64,000 bases of DNA from Verrucomicrobiota bacterium (GTDB taxonomy: Bacteria; Verrucomicrobiota; Verrucomicrobiia; Chthoniobacterales; SZAS-18), in NCBI GenBank assembly GCA_025353105.1, contig JANXRG010000088.1, positions 1 to 64,000 on the forward strand. The letters are read 5' to 3'. Position numbers and translations under genes: made by a program. The notes below the pieces were generated by a model. It saw only the letters and a list, made by a program, of their open reading frames with translations. It ran no database searches and was not told where the DNA came from. Positions 1 through 8,601 of this stretch are shown piece after piece (positions within the stretch are counted from its first letter, which is position 1; each line of letters opens with the position of its first letter).

Positions 1-42
1 TGTCACTCCGCCGAGTCGGTTCGCTCCAGTGCCTGGTTAGGT
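1..42 (-). other. Partial integron attC-like recombination site, left-truncated by the window edge
   Basis: Reading on the minus strand, the core box ACCTAAC (plus 36-42, GTTAGGT) fits the RYYYAAC consensus of attC sites. It is followed by CAGGCACTGGAGCG, which encodes the peptide NQALERT. That peptide is a familiar tail on integron cassette ORFs, because many attC sites share this stretch. The matching R' box and hairpin partner would lie outside the window, so the site cannot be folded fully. Core match is seen; attC identity is inferred. Confidence 0.6.
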
Positions 43-323
43 GACGAGGCTCCCCGCACGCGAGTGACTCGGATGCTGGAGCCAACTCGGTTTTGCTCTA
101 CCGCCTTCTCTATGGCCGCCGTGATCGGCCCGAGAAAACGCTTGGAATGAACAACGAGCTGCAATGGCTCCAGAGCGCGATCAACTGCGCCAACGTCACT
201 AATCGCGGCGCCTCCAGTACGAATGCAAGCTCGATGGAGATCTTCTTTGAAATCAAGAATGCGGCTTACCAAGCGGCTGTCTTCCAATGTCGCATTCACT
301 TCGATGAGAAATGTGAACGACAT
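3..323 (-). CDS. Hypothetical protein, probable integron cassette ORF
   Basis: A 106-residue protein with an ATG start at 323. I do not recognise a domain. The sequence is mixed alpha/beta in character, with no signal peptide, no membrane segment and no cysteine cluster. The last residues (SSPNQALERTDSAE) are read through the attC-like site, a common outcome in integron cassettes. The ORF is almost exactly enclosed by two core sites, GTTAGGC (minus strand of 338-344) and ACCTAAC (minus strand of 36-42). That arrangement is a single promoterless ORF in one cassette. Its base composition is visibly less GC-rich than the neighbours to the right, which fits acquisition by transfer. Function unknown. 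Confidence 0.6.
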   Translation of the reverse strand: MSFTFLIEVNATLEDSRLVSRILDFKEDLHRACIRTGGAAISDVGAVDRALEPLQLVVHSKRFLGPITAAIEKAVEQNRVGSSIRVTRVRGASSPNQALERTDSAE

Positions 324-337
324 GATGAAAGCGAGCG

Positions 338-344
338 GCCTAAC
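338..344 (-). other. Integron core site GTTAGGC (cassette 5' boundary)
   Basis: The minus strand reads GTTAGGC, a match to GTTRRRY, the insertion point shared by attI and attC sites. It lies 15 bases upstream of the cassette ORF start, the usual spacing. No paired RYYYAAC box was found to its right, so this could be the attI-proximal end or a decayed attC. Confidence 0.5.
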
Positions 345-512
345 GTCTTAGTATCCTACACCCAATGACGGGTAGTACGAGATCACAATGTCGGATAGCA
401 AAATAATTTTGTGTTTTAATATGGTAGAATTTTATTTTCAGTCAGAATGACGTCATATCTTTCTAGAAAAGCCGACATTCGGAGAATTACGTACTTCGAG
501 GTCTCGTTTGGG
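345..512. other. AT-rich intergenic stretch without a gene
   Basis: This stretch separates the histidine kinase stop from the cassette and is strikingly AT-rich against its surroundings. No integrase gene is present. On the minus strand TTGCTA (401-396) and TACTAC (377-372) are 18 bases apart and could be a weak promoter for the cassette. Confidence 0.35.
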
Positions 513-1622
513 TCACCTCTTCAGCGGCACGCGAACGACGCAGATTGTCCCCCGCCCCGCCTCGCTGGCGATCTCAATGCCCCCGCCGTGCGCTTCGGCG
601 ACGGATTTTGCGATCGTCATGCCGAGACCGGTGCCATTGGATTTCCCGTGGGTGACAAAAGGTTCGAACACCCGCGCGAGGACGTCCGGCGGCATGCCGC
701 AGCCGTTGTCCGCGATTTCCCACGTCAGCCAGTCGCCCGACTCCTGCACGGCGAAGCGCAGGACGCCGCCCCCGGACATGGACTCCTGCGCGTTTTTCAG
801 CAGGTTGAGGAGCAGCCGCAGAAAGCGGTGGGGATCGACATTCACCCAGCCGACGTAGCCGATGGACCGCTCGACGCGAATCCCCTGCTCCGGCAGCCGC
901 GCCAGGAGTTGTTCCTCGAGCTGCGCCACGAGCGTGCCGACGAGCACGCGTTCAACGTTCAGCTGCGTATTGCCCCGCGAGTACTCGAGCAGCTCCTGCG
1001 TCATGCCCACCATCTGCTCGACGGCCCCATCGATGATCGTGGTAAAGCGCGCCATCTGCGGGTCGTTCGCCTTCCGCTCGATCATCTGGCAGGCGAACAG
1101 AATTGTCGCCATGGGATTCTTGAAATCGTGAATGATCGAGCTGCTCATCCGGCCGAGCAAGCTGAGGCGCTCGTTGCGCACGATTTCCTCGACGAAATGG
1201 GAGTTTGAACGCCGCAGCCGTCCAACCACCGCGCGGATGAAATTCATCGAAAGTTCCGCGGGCGCCGCGTGCATCACATAGCGGAACGCTTCTTCGTCAA
1301 GCAGGCCGAGCAGGCAGGATTCGTCCGCCGTGGCGGTCGCTGAACGCGGACTATGGTCCACGAGTGCCATCTCGCCGAAGAAGTCGCCGGTCTCAAAGGT
1401 CTCCAATGTTTCCGCCTGCTGCTCGCGGCCTCGCACGGAAACTCGCACGCGGCCGGCGAGGACGAGATAGAGATCCTGGCCCGCGTCGCCCTCCTCAAAG
1501 ATGACCTCCCCCGCCGGGAAAAAGACCGTCCGCATCCGCTCGCCGGCGGTTGCAACCGCCTCGGGCGGCAGTCCCGTAAAGAGCGAATTCTCACCGATGG
1601 CAGAATTTGACGCGGTGTTCAT
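513..1622 (-). CDS. Soluble histidine kinase with N-terminal cyclic-nucleotide-binding domain
   Basis: A 369-residue sensor kinase. Residues 15-125 form a cNMP-binding domain with a phosphate-binding cassette (FGEMALVDHSPRSATATA). The dimerisation helix holds the phospho-acceptor His165 in IIHDFKNP. The ATPase domain has an N box (NLLKNAQE, Asn277), G1 (DNGCGM, about 305) and G2 (GTGLGM, about 330). There is no membrane segment, so the input is cytosolic: a cyclic nucleotide or another small ligand, as many bacterial domains of this fold do not bind cNMP. The ATG at 1622 is chosen because the longer frame upstream runs through a dispersed repeat. No response regulator is adjacent; the NtrC-type regulator at 60495 is a distant possible partner. 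Confidence 0.85.
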   Translation of the reverse strand: MNTASNSAIGENSLFTGLPPEAVATAGERMRTVFFPAGEVIFEEGDAGQDLYLVLAGRVRVSVRGREQQAETLETFETGDFFGEMALVDHSPRSATATADESCLLGLLDEEAFRYVMHAAPAELSMNFIRAVVGRLRRSNSHFVEEIVRNERLSLLGRMSSSIIHDFKNPMATILFACQMIERKANDPQMARFTTIIDGAVEQMVGMTQELLEYSRGNTQLNVERVLVGTLVAQLEEQLLARLPEQGIRVERSIGYVGWVNVDPHRFLRLLLNLLKNAQESMSGGGVLRFAVQESGDWLTWEIADNGCGMPPDVLARVFEPFVTHGKSNGTGLGMTIAKSVAEAHGGGIEIASEAGRGTICVVRVPLKR

Positions 1623-1708
1623 GACAGCAGCCCGGCGGAACGCCGTGACCGGAAATGTGAAGTGCGGGCGTCGCGCGGGCAACGCAATTATTTCCCCGCG
1701 GGATTGGA

Positions 1709-1823
1709 TTGGGGGAGACCTGCATGGATCGGGGCGGCTCACAGCCGATGCCAAAGAGTTTGCCGAACGCGGGCGCGGCCGGCATTTGTTTCGCCAACGC
1801 GCTCGGAGATCGCGCCCCACCAT
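1709..1823 (-). repeat. Degenerate copy of the ~98-bp palindromic dispersed element
   Basis: The right part (GCATTTGTTTCGCCAACGC, then GCTCGGAGATCGCG) matches the copies at 13210 and 55690, here in inverted orientation. The left arm is much decayed. It fills the gap between the histidine kinase and the FGE-fold gene. Confidence 0.5.
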
Positions 1824-1829
1824 TACCGC

Positions 1830-3458
1830 CTAGTCACACTCGCAGACGACGCGGAATCCAACGTCGTTGGCCGCGAAATTCGGCGCGTTGAAACTGCGCG
1901 CGGAGGCCCGCAGGCTGTTGAAGCGGGACTTCCAGCTCCCCCCACGGAGGATGCGCTGCGAGCCCGCGCGCGGCCCCTGCGGATTCGTCTTCTCGGCAAC
2001 CTTGTAGGCCTCGTAGAAATCAAGACACCATTCCCAGACATTCCCCGCCATGTCTTCCACGCCGAATGCACTCGCGCCTCGCGGGAAGGCCCCGACCGGC
2101 GAGGTCTCGGCGAAGCCATCGTTGACCGCCCGATCGCTCCACGCGAACGCGGTGTTGGCGTCCGCAAAATTTGCGAGGTCGCCGCGGGAGGTCGTCTCGC
2201 CCCACGGATACGTGCGTCCGTCGGTCCCGCGCGCGGCGAACTCCCATTCGGCTTCGGTGGGAATCCGGTAGCGTTTCCGCTCCCGCGAGCTCAGCCACTG
2301 GCAAAATTTAATCGCCTCCAGGCTGCTGACATACACCACGGGGTGACGCTTGTCCGCCTTCACCAGCCGCTTGCTGCGATGCGATGGATCGAACAACTCG
2401 TATTGCTCGTTCGTGATCGGATGACGCGAGATGAAGAACCGGGTAAGATTAACCTTCGCGGTCGGCTGTTCATTGGCCGCGGCGCCGGAACTCGTGCTGC
2501 CCATCATGAATGAGCCCGACGGAATCAGGACGAACGGCTGGTCGATCGCTTCCGCGGAAAAGTTGGGATAGCGGGCCCGCTCCTCGTCGACAGACAAGGC
2601 GGTGGGCGCCGCGACGGTCGGTGTGACCGGGGCAACCCGCTGCGTGCCTCCGGGGCCGGGGGGTCTCGCCGCGCTCGCGCGAGCGGGGGTCGTTAACGGG
2701 GTAACTTTCGCGGCGGGCGCGGCTCCTTGCTCGGTCCCATCGAGATATTCGTCGACCATGTCTTCCGCGTCGCCGGCGTCGAGCCCGAGGTTCTCCGCCA
2801 TGTTGATGAACGCATCGCGCTGATCGTCGGTCATCGAATCGGAATCCAAGCCCGAGAGGCTGAGCATGCGCTTGAACTCATCTGCGGGGCTTCCGCGACC
2901 CGCCCGGATCCGCCGCGTGGCGGGAACCGCCCGCGCCACGGGCGACGGGGCCGGAATTTCGTCAAGCCGCTTGGCGCCGCGCGTCTGTAACTCGCCTTCG
3001 ATCGTTGCGTCCATGTCCGAACCGGAGAGTCCCTTCTCCTCGCCGAGTTTGCGCAGGCTGGATTCCTCCTCCTTCGTGAGGATGTTGTCGGACAACGCAA
3101 AGTCGAGGAAGCGGCGGAATTCGAGGAGGCCGACTTCGCGCCGCTTGGCGCGAATCTCCGCGTCGATGCGGACCCGGCTCTCGGGCCGGAGGAGTTCGCT
3201 GCGCGCCTGGCTGAGCTTTTGCGGGGCGGCGTCCATGCCGGACCAGAGCAACTGCGCGATCGGGTTGCTCGGCTGGCTCTTGAGCGGGAGTTTTTTCTGC
3301 CACCACACGAGGAGCTGGCGGCACTGGTCTTCGATCAGCGCGTCGCTGGGATTTTCGCCCGGCGAAAAGCACAGCCGCTCGTAATAATTCGCGGAATCGA
3401 AGGCGCGCCAACCGTCCCACTTGCGGGGATCGTCGGGTAACGGAAGAGGCAACGGCAT
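1830..3458 (-). CDS. FGE-sulfatase-fold protein with divergent J-like N-terminus, Hsp70-linked
   Basis: A 542-residue cytosolic protein. Roughly residues 10-110 resemble a degenerate J domain followed by a short acidic helical segment (LTKEEESSLRKLGEE). A second acidic helical unit sits near 190-240. A Pro/Ala linker leads to a C-terminal formylglycine-generating-enzyme fold (FVLIPSGSFMMGS, IPTEAEWEFAARG, DMAGNVWEWC, ILRGGSWKSR). The two cysteines that catalyse formylglycine formation in true FGE, close after the RGGSW motif, are absent (KSRFNSLRASAR). It is therefore probably a binding or structural version. The ATG at 3458 is preferred to a TTG at 3473. It lies 27 bases after the Hsp70 gene, in the same direction, suggesting an Hsp70 co-factor. 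Functional link is inferred. Confidence 0.75.
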   Translation of the reverse strand: MPLPLPLPDDPRKWDGWRAFDSANYYERLCFSPGENPSDALIEDQCRQLLVWWQKKLPLKSQPSNPIAQLLWSGMDAAPQKLSQARSELLRPESRVRIDAEIRAKRREVGLLEFRRFLDFALSDNILTKEEESSLRKLGEEKGLSGSDMDATIEGELQTRGAKRLDEIPAPSPVARAVPATRRIRAGRGSPADEFKRMLSLSGLDSDSMTDDQRDAFINMAENLGLDAGDAEDMVDEYLDGTEQGAAPAAKVTPLTTPARASAARPPGPGGTQRVAPVTPTVAAPTALSVDEERARYPNFSAEAIDQPFVLIPSGSFMMGSTSSGAAANEQPTAKVNLTRFFISRHPITNEQYELFDPSHRSKRLVKADKRHPVVYVSSLEAIKFCQWLSSRERKRYRIPTEAEWEFAARGTDGRTYPWGETTSRGDLANFADANTAFAWSDRAVNDGFAETSPVGAFPRGASAFGVEDMAGNVWEWCLDFYEAYKVAEKTNPQGPRAGSQRILRGGSWKSRFNSLRASARSFNAPNFAANDVGFRVVCECD

Positions 3459-3485
3459 CGTTCGGTCAATCAAAAATGCGGCGCG

Positions 3486-5048
3486 CTATTCGACCTTGAT
3501 CAGCGACAGGTTCGAGGTCGCGCGCGCAAGTTCCAAATCGCTGAGCCCGGCATTGCGCTCGAGCGTGGCCTTCGCCTGCTTGCCGAAAGCATCCACGATC
3601 ACGCTCAACACCTGGTTCGTGTTGTACTGATAGCAAATCTCGACGGGTGAACCCTTCGGCAGGAACGGCGGCAGCTCGACCGAGCACGTGCCCAGCGGGG
3701 TGCATTCGGACGGGACCGTGCTTTCGCCCTCGACGATGCGCACGACCGCCTTCTTCATGTTCGCCTGCGCGGTGCCAAACGCATTCTTCACCTCGCACGG
3801 CATCGCAGTCATCTTCGGGATCATCGGGAAGACGTACTCCTCCATCGCATTTTCATCCCACAGCACGATGCCCAGCGTGTGCGACGTGATGTTCGTCACC
3901 TGGATCAAGCCGCCGTCGCGAGTGCTGAACTGCTCGCGCGTCTCGGCCGGGATATGACGTTCGCCCTGCTTGTCCTCCTCACCCAGCATCGCGAGCATCG
4001 CCTGGATGGCTGCGCCGATGGCGACGGCCTCGTCCGGGCTGACCTGCTCGGCCAGCGGTACGTTGGAGATCCGCAGCACCATGTCGCGCACCATCGGCAT
4101 GCGCGTCATGCCGCCGACCAGCAGGATCTTGTCGATGTTCGCCCACGCCATGCGGGCCTCCTGCAGCACGATTTCGCAGATCGCCTTGGTCTTTTCCACC
4201 AGCGGAGCGGCGAGTTGCTCGAAGTCCTCGCGGGTCAGCTCAATCTTGATGCTCTTCCCGTTGAAGCTGTGCACGATGGTCGTGCGCGGCCGGCTTGAGA
4301 GCTGGATCTTCGCCGCCAGCGCCCGACTTTGCAGATCCTGATAGCTTTGCAGATCGAGCAGCGGATTCTCGCCGTGCAGCCGGTCGAATTCCTCCGCCAC
4401 GAGATTCACGATGATGTCGTCCCAGTCCTTGCCCCCGAGGCGGTGATCGCCGTTCGTCGCGACCATCCGGATGCTCTGGTTCTCGATCCGCATGATCGTC
4501 ACGTCGAACGTGCCGCCACCGAGATCGAAGACAAAAACGGTTTGATCCTGGTCCAGCTTGTCGAGGCCGTACGCGAGTGCCGCGGCGGTCGGCTCGTTGA
4601 TGATCTGCAGGACGTTGAACCCCGCGAGCTGGCCCGCCTGAATCGTCGCGGTGCGTTCCGCGTCGTTGAAATACGCGGGGACCGTCACCACCGCGTCGGT
4701 CACCGGCTGGCCGAGATACCGCTCGGCGTCGACCTTCAGTTTCTTGAGGATGAGCGCGGACAATTCCTCCGCCGAGAACGACTGGCCATTGAACTCGCGA
4801 TGAAACTGCTCGCGGCTCTTGCCGATCTCGCGCTTGACGAAATCCACGATCTTCTCGGGCTCGGCCACGCTGTTCTGCTTCGCGAGCGTGCCGACGGTCG
4901 CATTCGTGCCGTCAAAGAGGATCACGGAGGGCGTGATCCGCTCGCTCTCCGCATTCGGGATGATCTGCGGTTTCCCGTAGGCATCGATGTGCGCAATCGC
5001 GCAGAACGTCGTTCCCAAATCAATTCCAACCGCTTTTCGTTCGCTCAT
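3486..5048 (-). CDS. Hsp70-family chaperone lacking the C-terminal lid
   Basis: A 520-residue Hsp70. The ATPase domain is well conserved: phosphate-1 loop GIDLGTTFCAIA near residue 8, INEPTAAALAYG near 150, phosphate-2 DLGGGTFDVTI near 175, and adenosine motif LLVGGMTRMPMV near 315. A beta-sandwich substrate domain follows (TSHTLGIVLWDENAMEEYVFP), but the protein stops at about residue 520. E. coli DnaK runs to 638, so the helical lid and the EEVD-like tail are missing. Substrates may thus bind and leave fast, or the domain may serve another role. A GrpE-like gene lies upstream and a J-like/FGE protein downstream, so this is likely a dedicated second chaperone system rather than the main DnaK. 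Confidence 0.88.
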   Translation of the reverse strand: MSERKAVGIDLGTTFCAIAHIDAYGKPQIIPNAESERITPSVILFDGTNATVGTLAKQNSVAEPEKIVDFVKREIGKSREQFHREFNGQSFSAEELSALILKKLKVDAERYLGQPVTDAVVTVPAYFNDAERTATIQAGQLAGFNVLQIINEPTAAALAYGLDKLDQDQTVFVFDLGGGTFDVTIMRIENQSIRMVATNGDHRLGGKDWDDIIVNLVAEEFDRLHGENPLLDLQSYQDLQSRALAAKIQLSSRPRTTIVHSFNGKSIKIELTREDFEQLAAPLVEKTKAICEIVLQEARMAWANIDKILLVGGMTRMPMVRDMVLRISNVPLAEQVSPDEAVAIGAAIQAMLAMLGEEDKQGERHIPAETREQFSTRDGGLIQVTNITSHTLGIVLWDENAMEEYVFPMIPKMTAMPCEVKNAFGTAQANMKKAVVRIVEGESTVPSECTPLGTCSVELPPFLPKGSPVEICYQYNTNQVLSVIVDAFGKQAKATLERNAGLSDLELARATSNLSLIKVE

Positions 5049-5176
5049 AGGCCTGAAGGTTTTGGGTGCGCGGTCGCGCGGACACGCGCCACGAACGGAG
5101 AGTCAGCATGCCGGATCGCTCCGGGGGTTGGCGGCGTCGAGAATATTTTCATGATGCGTCGGCGCCGTCCGATTGT

Positions 5177-5998
5177 CTATTCCGGAGCCGGAGATTCTGC
5201 GTCCCCGCGGCGGGTGGCCACGGCTTCGCCCCCCGAATCCCTCGCGCCAAGCCATTTCCGCACGACTACCTCCTCGGGCCGGATCACGCGTTCGCGCCAC
5301 AGGAAACCCTGTTTGAGCGAGCGGACGACGCGTCCGTCCTGCTCGGGGGATTCCGTCGGCTCAACGCTCAACGCGCGGTGCCGCTTGAGATCGACCGCGG
5401 CGCCCTCGACCGAATCGTACGGTTCCACTTCCATGCGCACCAGCACCTCGTAGAAATGCGCAAGCGTGTTCTCGACGTTCATCGTCAGCTTCGCGAGGAA
5501 GTCGCGTTCATCCTTCGCGGACTCGGGCAACGCTTCGGATCGCTTCTCGATCTGTTGCTGCACGACGCCGAGATCGTCGGAGAGCGTGATCAAATCGCGC
5601 ACAAACGGTTTCTGCAGCGCATCAAAGAGAAAGTTATCCTTGTAGCCCTTGAGCTCGGCATGCAGCGCGTCGAAGAGGCGCAGGTTCGCCGATTCCACCT
5701 GACCCATCCGTTGCAGCTGCCCCTGCATCGCTTCCAGCGTTCGGGTGATGCGCTCCGCCGGATTCTCCCTTTCGCCCGAGGCGTCCGACGGTTCAATTTC
5801 CTGCACGAGGCGCGCGAGTACGCGATTGCCCTCCTGCACGCTTGCATTCACCGCGGCAAGCCCAGCGGCCAGCGGTTTCAACGCGTTGGCGAGCTCCGGA
5901 TTCTCCGTGGTGTCGTCTGCGTCAAGCGCCGACGCCGGATCCAACGCGGCCTGCGCCGCGAGTGCCTGCATCTCCTTGGCAAATTGGTCAATGGGCAT
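5177..5998 (-). CDS. GrpE-like nucleotide exchange factor
   Basis: A 273-residue acidic, largely helical protein. The middle holds a long predicted helix with coiled-coil character (about residues 80-160). Then comes a GrpE core (FVRDLITLSDDLGVV, then ALSVEPTESPEQDGRVVRSLKQGF), ending in RERVIRPEEVVVRKW as in GrpE head domains. The head would open the Hsp70 nucleotide cleft and release ADP. It is longer than typical GrpE (about 200 residues), because of an acidic N-terminal extension. It is the first gene of the GrpE-like, Hsp70, FGE-fold set, with 128 bases before the Hsp70 start. ATG at 5998. Confidence 0.75.
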   Translation of the reverse strand: MPIDQFAKEMQALAAQAALDPASALDADDTTENPELANALKPLAAGLAAVNASVQEGNRVLARLVQEIEPSDASGERENPAERITRTLEAMQGQLQRMGQVESANLRLFDALHAELKGYKDNFLFDALQKPFVRDLITLSDDLGVVQQQIEKRSEALPESAKDERDFLAKLTMNVENTLAHFYEVLVRMEVEPYDSVEGAAVDLKRHRALSVEPTESPEQDGRVVRSLKQGFLWRERVIRPEEVVVRKWLGARDSGGEAVATRRGDAESPAPE

Positions 5999-6119
5999 GG
6001 GAGTCCGCTCTTAATGGCTGAGATTCAGGCCGGTTTGAAGCGATTTCTGAGCCACCGCTTGGATTTCTCTCTCTGATTCGTCTCTAAAACGGTCGGGCTT
6101 GTCGAGGCCGGGATGACCC

Positions 6120-7649
6120 TCAGCGCGCGTAGTGCCGCGCGATCGCGTCGGCAAACGACTCGATCGACGGCTTCGGCGCCTCGATGTCGATTTTGAATCC
6201 GTGCCGGCGGAGCGTGCGTGAAGTGACGGGTCCCATGCTTGCCATCAGGACCCCGGCCGGGAGAGGCAGTTTGAGGGCGACGAAGCTGTCCACCGCCGAT
6301 GAGCTCGCGAAGGTAATCAGGTCGGCCCCCTCGTTCCGGAACCGCTCGAGCGTGCCGGTGCGATCGCTCGAGGCCGTCTCGGGCACCGTGCGATAGCCCA
6401 CCGCCTCGTCCACAATCGCGCCTTGTTTGGTGAGCGCGACCGCGAGCAACTCGCGCGTCTTCTCCGCGCGGACGATGAGGACTTTTTGGTTGTCGAGCGC
6501 GCCCTCCTCCATGAACGACTTGATGAGTCCCTCGGTCACGAACTCCTTGGGCTGCAAGTTCGGCAGCAGCCGGAAATCCTTCACGCGTTGCGCGGTAGCG
6601 GGGCCAATCGCCGCGATCTTCACGCCGCCGATTTCCCGCGCGTCCGTGTAGGCGCGATAAAACACCTCGAAAAAAGCGTTCACGCCGTTCGGACTCGTGA
6701 ACACCAGCCAGTCATACTTGTGCACGTCGACCACCAGCTCCGCAAATGCACGCACGTCGACGGGCGGCTCGATTCGAATCGTCGGAAGTTCGATCACGTC
6801 GGCTCCCAGCGCGAGGAGACGGCCCGAAAGTGCGCCGGCCTGCGAGCGCGTGCGGGTGACCACGATGCGTCGACCAAAGAGCGGCCGCTTCTCAAACCAG
6901 TTCAGCTCGTCGCGCAGATTCACCACGTCGCCGAAAATCGCGACGGCCGGGGCTTCAAATCCGGTTTCGTGGACGATGCTCGCGATGTCGTCGAGCCGCC
7001 CGCGGATGGTCTGCTGACGTCCCGTGGTGGCCCAACGGATCATCGCCACCGGGGTGGACGCCTCCATGCCTTTCGCGATGAGCTGGCGCGTGATGGCCTC
7101 GATGCGCTCGACGCCCATCAGCATGACCTTGGTTCCCTCGGCCTTTGCGATTGCGTCGAGATTGAGCGAACGGGCGGTCTTGCCCGGATCTTCGTGCCCG
7201 GTGAAAATCGTGAGCTGCGAGACAAGTCCTCGGTGCGTGACCGGAATGCCGGCGTAAGCGGGCGCGGCGATCACCGAGCTGATGCCGGGCACGACTTCAA
7301 ACGCGAGTCCCGCCTTCACGAGGTCCTGCGCTTCCTCGGCGCCGCGGCCGAAGACGTACGGGTCGCCACCCTTCAAACGCACGACGATTTTTCCCGCCTT
7401 GGCTTTCGCGACGAGCAGCGCGTTGATCTCGCCCTGCTTGAGCGCGTGGTTGCCCGCCTTCTTGCCCGCATAAATCACTTCGCATCCGGCGGGCGCCCAC
7501 GCGAGCATCGCCGGGTTGCACAAATAATCGTACACGAGCACGTCCGCCCTCTCGATGCATTCGCGCGCCTTGAGCGTCACGAGCCCGAGATCGCCGGGGC
7601 CGGCGCCGACGAGATAGCAAATTCCGGATGGGGAGGACGAATGAGACAT
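6120..7649 (-). CDS. cobA-hemD: Uroporphyrinogen-III C-methyltransferase fused to uroporphyrinogen-III synthase
   Basis: A 509-residue fusion. Residues 1-260 are a SUMT tetrapyrrole methylase (VGAGPGDLGLVTLKA near the start, GDPYVFGRGAEE near 90), which uses S-adenosylmethionine to make precorrin-2 toward siroheme and cobalamin. Residues from about 265 are HemD (GRRIVVTRTRSQAGALSGRL, later LITFASSSAVDSF), which closes hydroxymethylbilane to uroporphyrinogen III. The ATG at 7649 is chosen: it begins just before the methylase fold and lies 4 bases after the hemC stop. A longer upstream frame overlaps hemC and looks unlike protein. Last gene of the heme operon; the fusion places the branch point to siroheme on one chain. 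Confidence 0.93.
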   Translation of the reverse strand: MSHSSSPSGICYLVGAGPGDLGLVTLKARECIERADVLVYDYLCNPAMLAWAPAGCEVIYAGKKAGNHALKQGEINALLVAKAKAGKIVVRLKGGDPYVFGRGAEEAQDLVKAGLAFEVVPGISSVIAAPAYAGIPVTHRGLVSQLTIFTGHEDPGKTARSLNLDAIAKAEGTKVMLMGVERIEAITRQLIAKGMEASTPVAMIRWATTGRQQTIRGRLDDIASIVHETGFEAPAVAIFGDVVNLRDELNWFEKRPLFGRRIVVTRTRSQAGALSGRLLALGADVIELPTIRIEPPVDVRAFAELVVDVHKYDWLVFTSPNGVNAFFEVFYRAYTDAREIGGVKIAAIGPATAQRVKDFRLLPNLQPKEFVTEGLIKSFMEEGALDNQKVLIVRAEKTRELLAVALTKQGAIVDEAVGYRTVPETASSDRTGTLERFRNEGADLITFASSSAVDSFVALKLPLPAGVLMASMGPVTSRTLRRHGFKIDIEAPKPSIESFADAIARHYAR

Positions 7650-7653
7650 GGAT

Positions 7654-8601
7654 TCACAAGAGCTGAGTGGCCACCGCGGCCGCAACTTCCAGTGGATCGC
7701 GGCCGCTCGCCACGCCGATTCGCGGCGCTTCACCGGCCGCGCGGTGATTCACCGCGCGCAACGTCAACTCGCCGTCGCGCCACGTGCTCGTGACGCCCAC
7801 CGGCGCCTGACAGCCGCCGCCGAGCCGGCGCAACAGTTCCCGCTCGGCGGTCACCGACGCGAAAGTCTCGGCGTGATTAATCACCGCGACGGCGGCGAGC
7901 GTGGCCGTGTCGTCCGCGCGCACTTGCAGCGCGATCGCCCCCTGGCCGACCGCCGGCAACATCAGATCCGCACCGAGCGACCGCAGGCCAAACTGCGCGC
8001 CCGGAATCGAAACAAATCCGCTCGAGAGATCGAAGCCCAACCGCTCGAGGCCGGCGCGCGCCAGGACCAAAGCGGACCACTCCGGGCGGTCGCGCAATTT
8101 CTCCAGGCGCGTGCCGACATTTCCGCGGATATCCACGACGCGCAGGTCAGGCCGCCGATGAAGCAACTGCAACTGCCGGCGCGGGCTGCTCGTCGCCACG
8201 GTCGAGCCAAGAGCGAGCGGAAGAGCCTCGCGATAGTCCGCCGCCGCAACTTTGAAGATCAGCACGTCCTCCGGATTCGCGCGGGGCAGCACCGCTGCGA
8301 CCACCAGTCCCGGCGGATTCTCGGTCGGAAGATCCTTGAGGCTGTGGATCGCGACGTCGATTTCCCGCGCGAGGAGTGCGACTTCGAGCTCTTTCGTGAA
8401 AAGACCTTTGTCGATCTGTTCGCCGGCGTCGCCGTGCACCGCCGACGAGAGACTCAGGTCCTGGCGCTTGTCGCCGGTGGTTTTGAATTCGCGAATCCCA
8501 GCTGCCACCGTGGGATGCGCGGCCGCGAGCGCGGCTTGGACAAGGTGGGTTTGCGCGAGGGCGAGAGCGCTTCCGCGCGTGCCCAGGATCAGTCCGCTCA
8601 T
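7654..8601 (-). CDS. hemC: Porphobilinogen deaminase (hydroxymethylbilane synthase)
   Basis: A 315-residue enzyme that joins four porphobilinogen units into hydroxymethylbilane in the cytosol. The N-terminus LILGTRGSALALAQ and the loop with the dipyrromethane cofactor cysteine (LRRLGGGCQAPVG) are typical. Arginine-rich substrate-binding segments are present (SSPRRQLQL). Length is normal. The ATG at 8601 overlaps the hemA stop as ATGA, pointing to translational coupling, and the cobA-hemD gene starts 4 bases downstream. Confidence 0.95.
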   Translation of the reverse strand: MSGLILGTRGSALALAQTHLVQAALAAAHPTVAAGIREFKTTGDKRQDLSLSSAVHGDAGEQIDKGLFTKELEVALLAREIDVAIHSLKDLPTENPPGLVVAAVLPRANPEDVLIFKVAAADYREALPLALGSTVATSSPRRQLQLLHRRPDLRVVDIRGNVGTRLEKLRDRPEWSALVLARAGLERLGFDLSSGFVSIPGAQFGLRSLGADLMLPAVGQGAIALQVRADDTATLAAVAVINHAETFASVTAERELLRRLGGGCQAPVGVTSTWRDGELTLRAVNHRAAGEAPRIGVASGRDPLEVAAAVATQLL

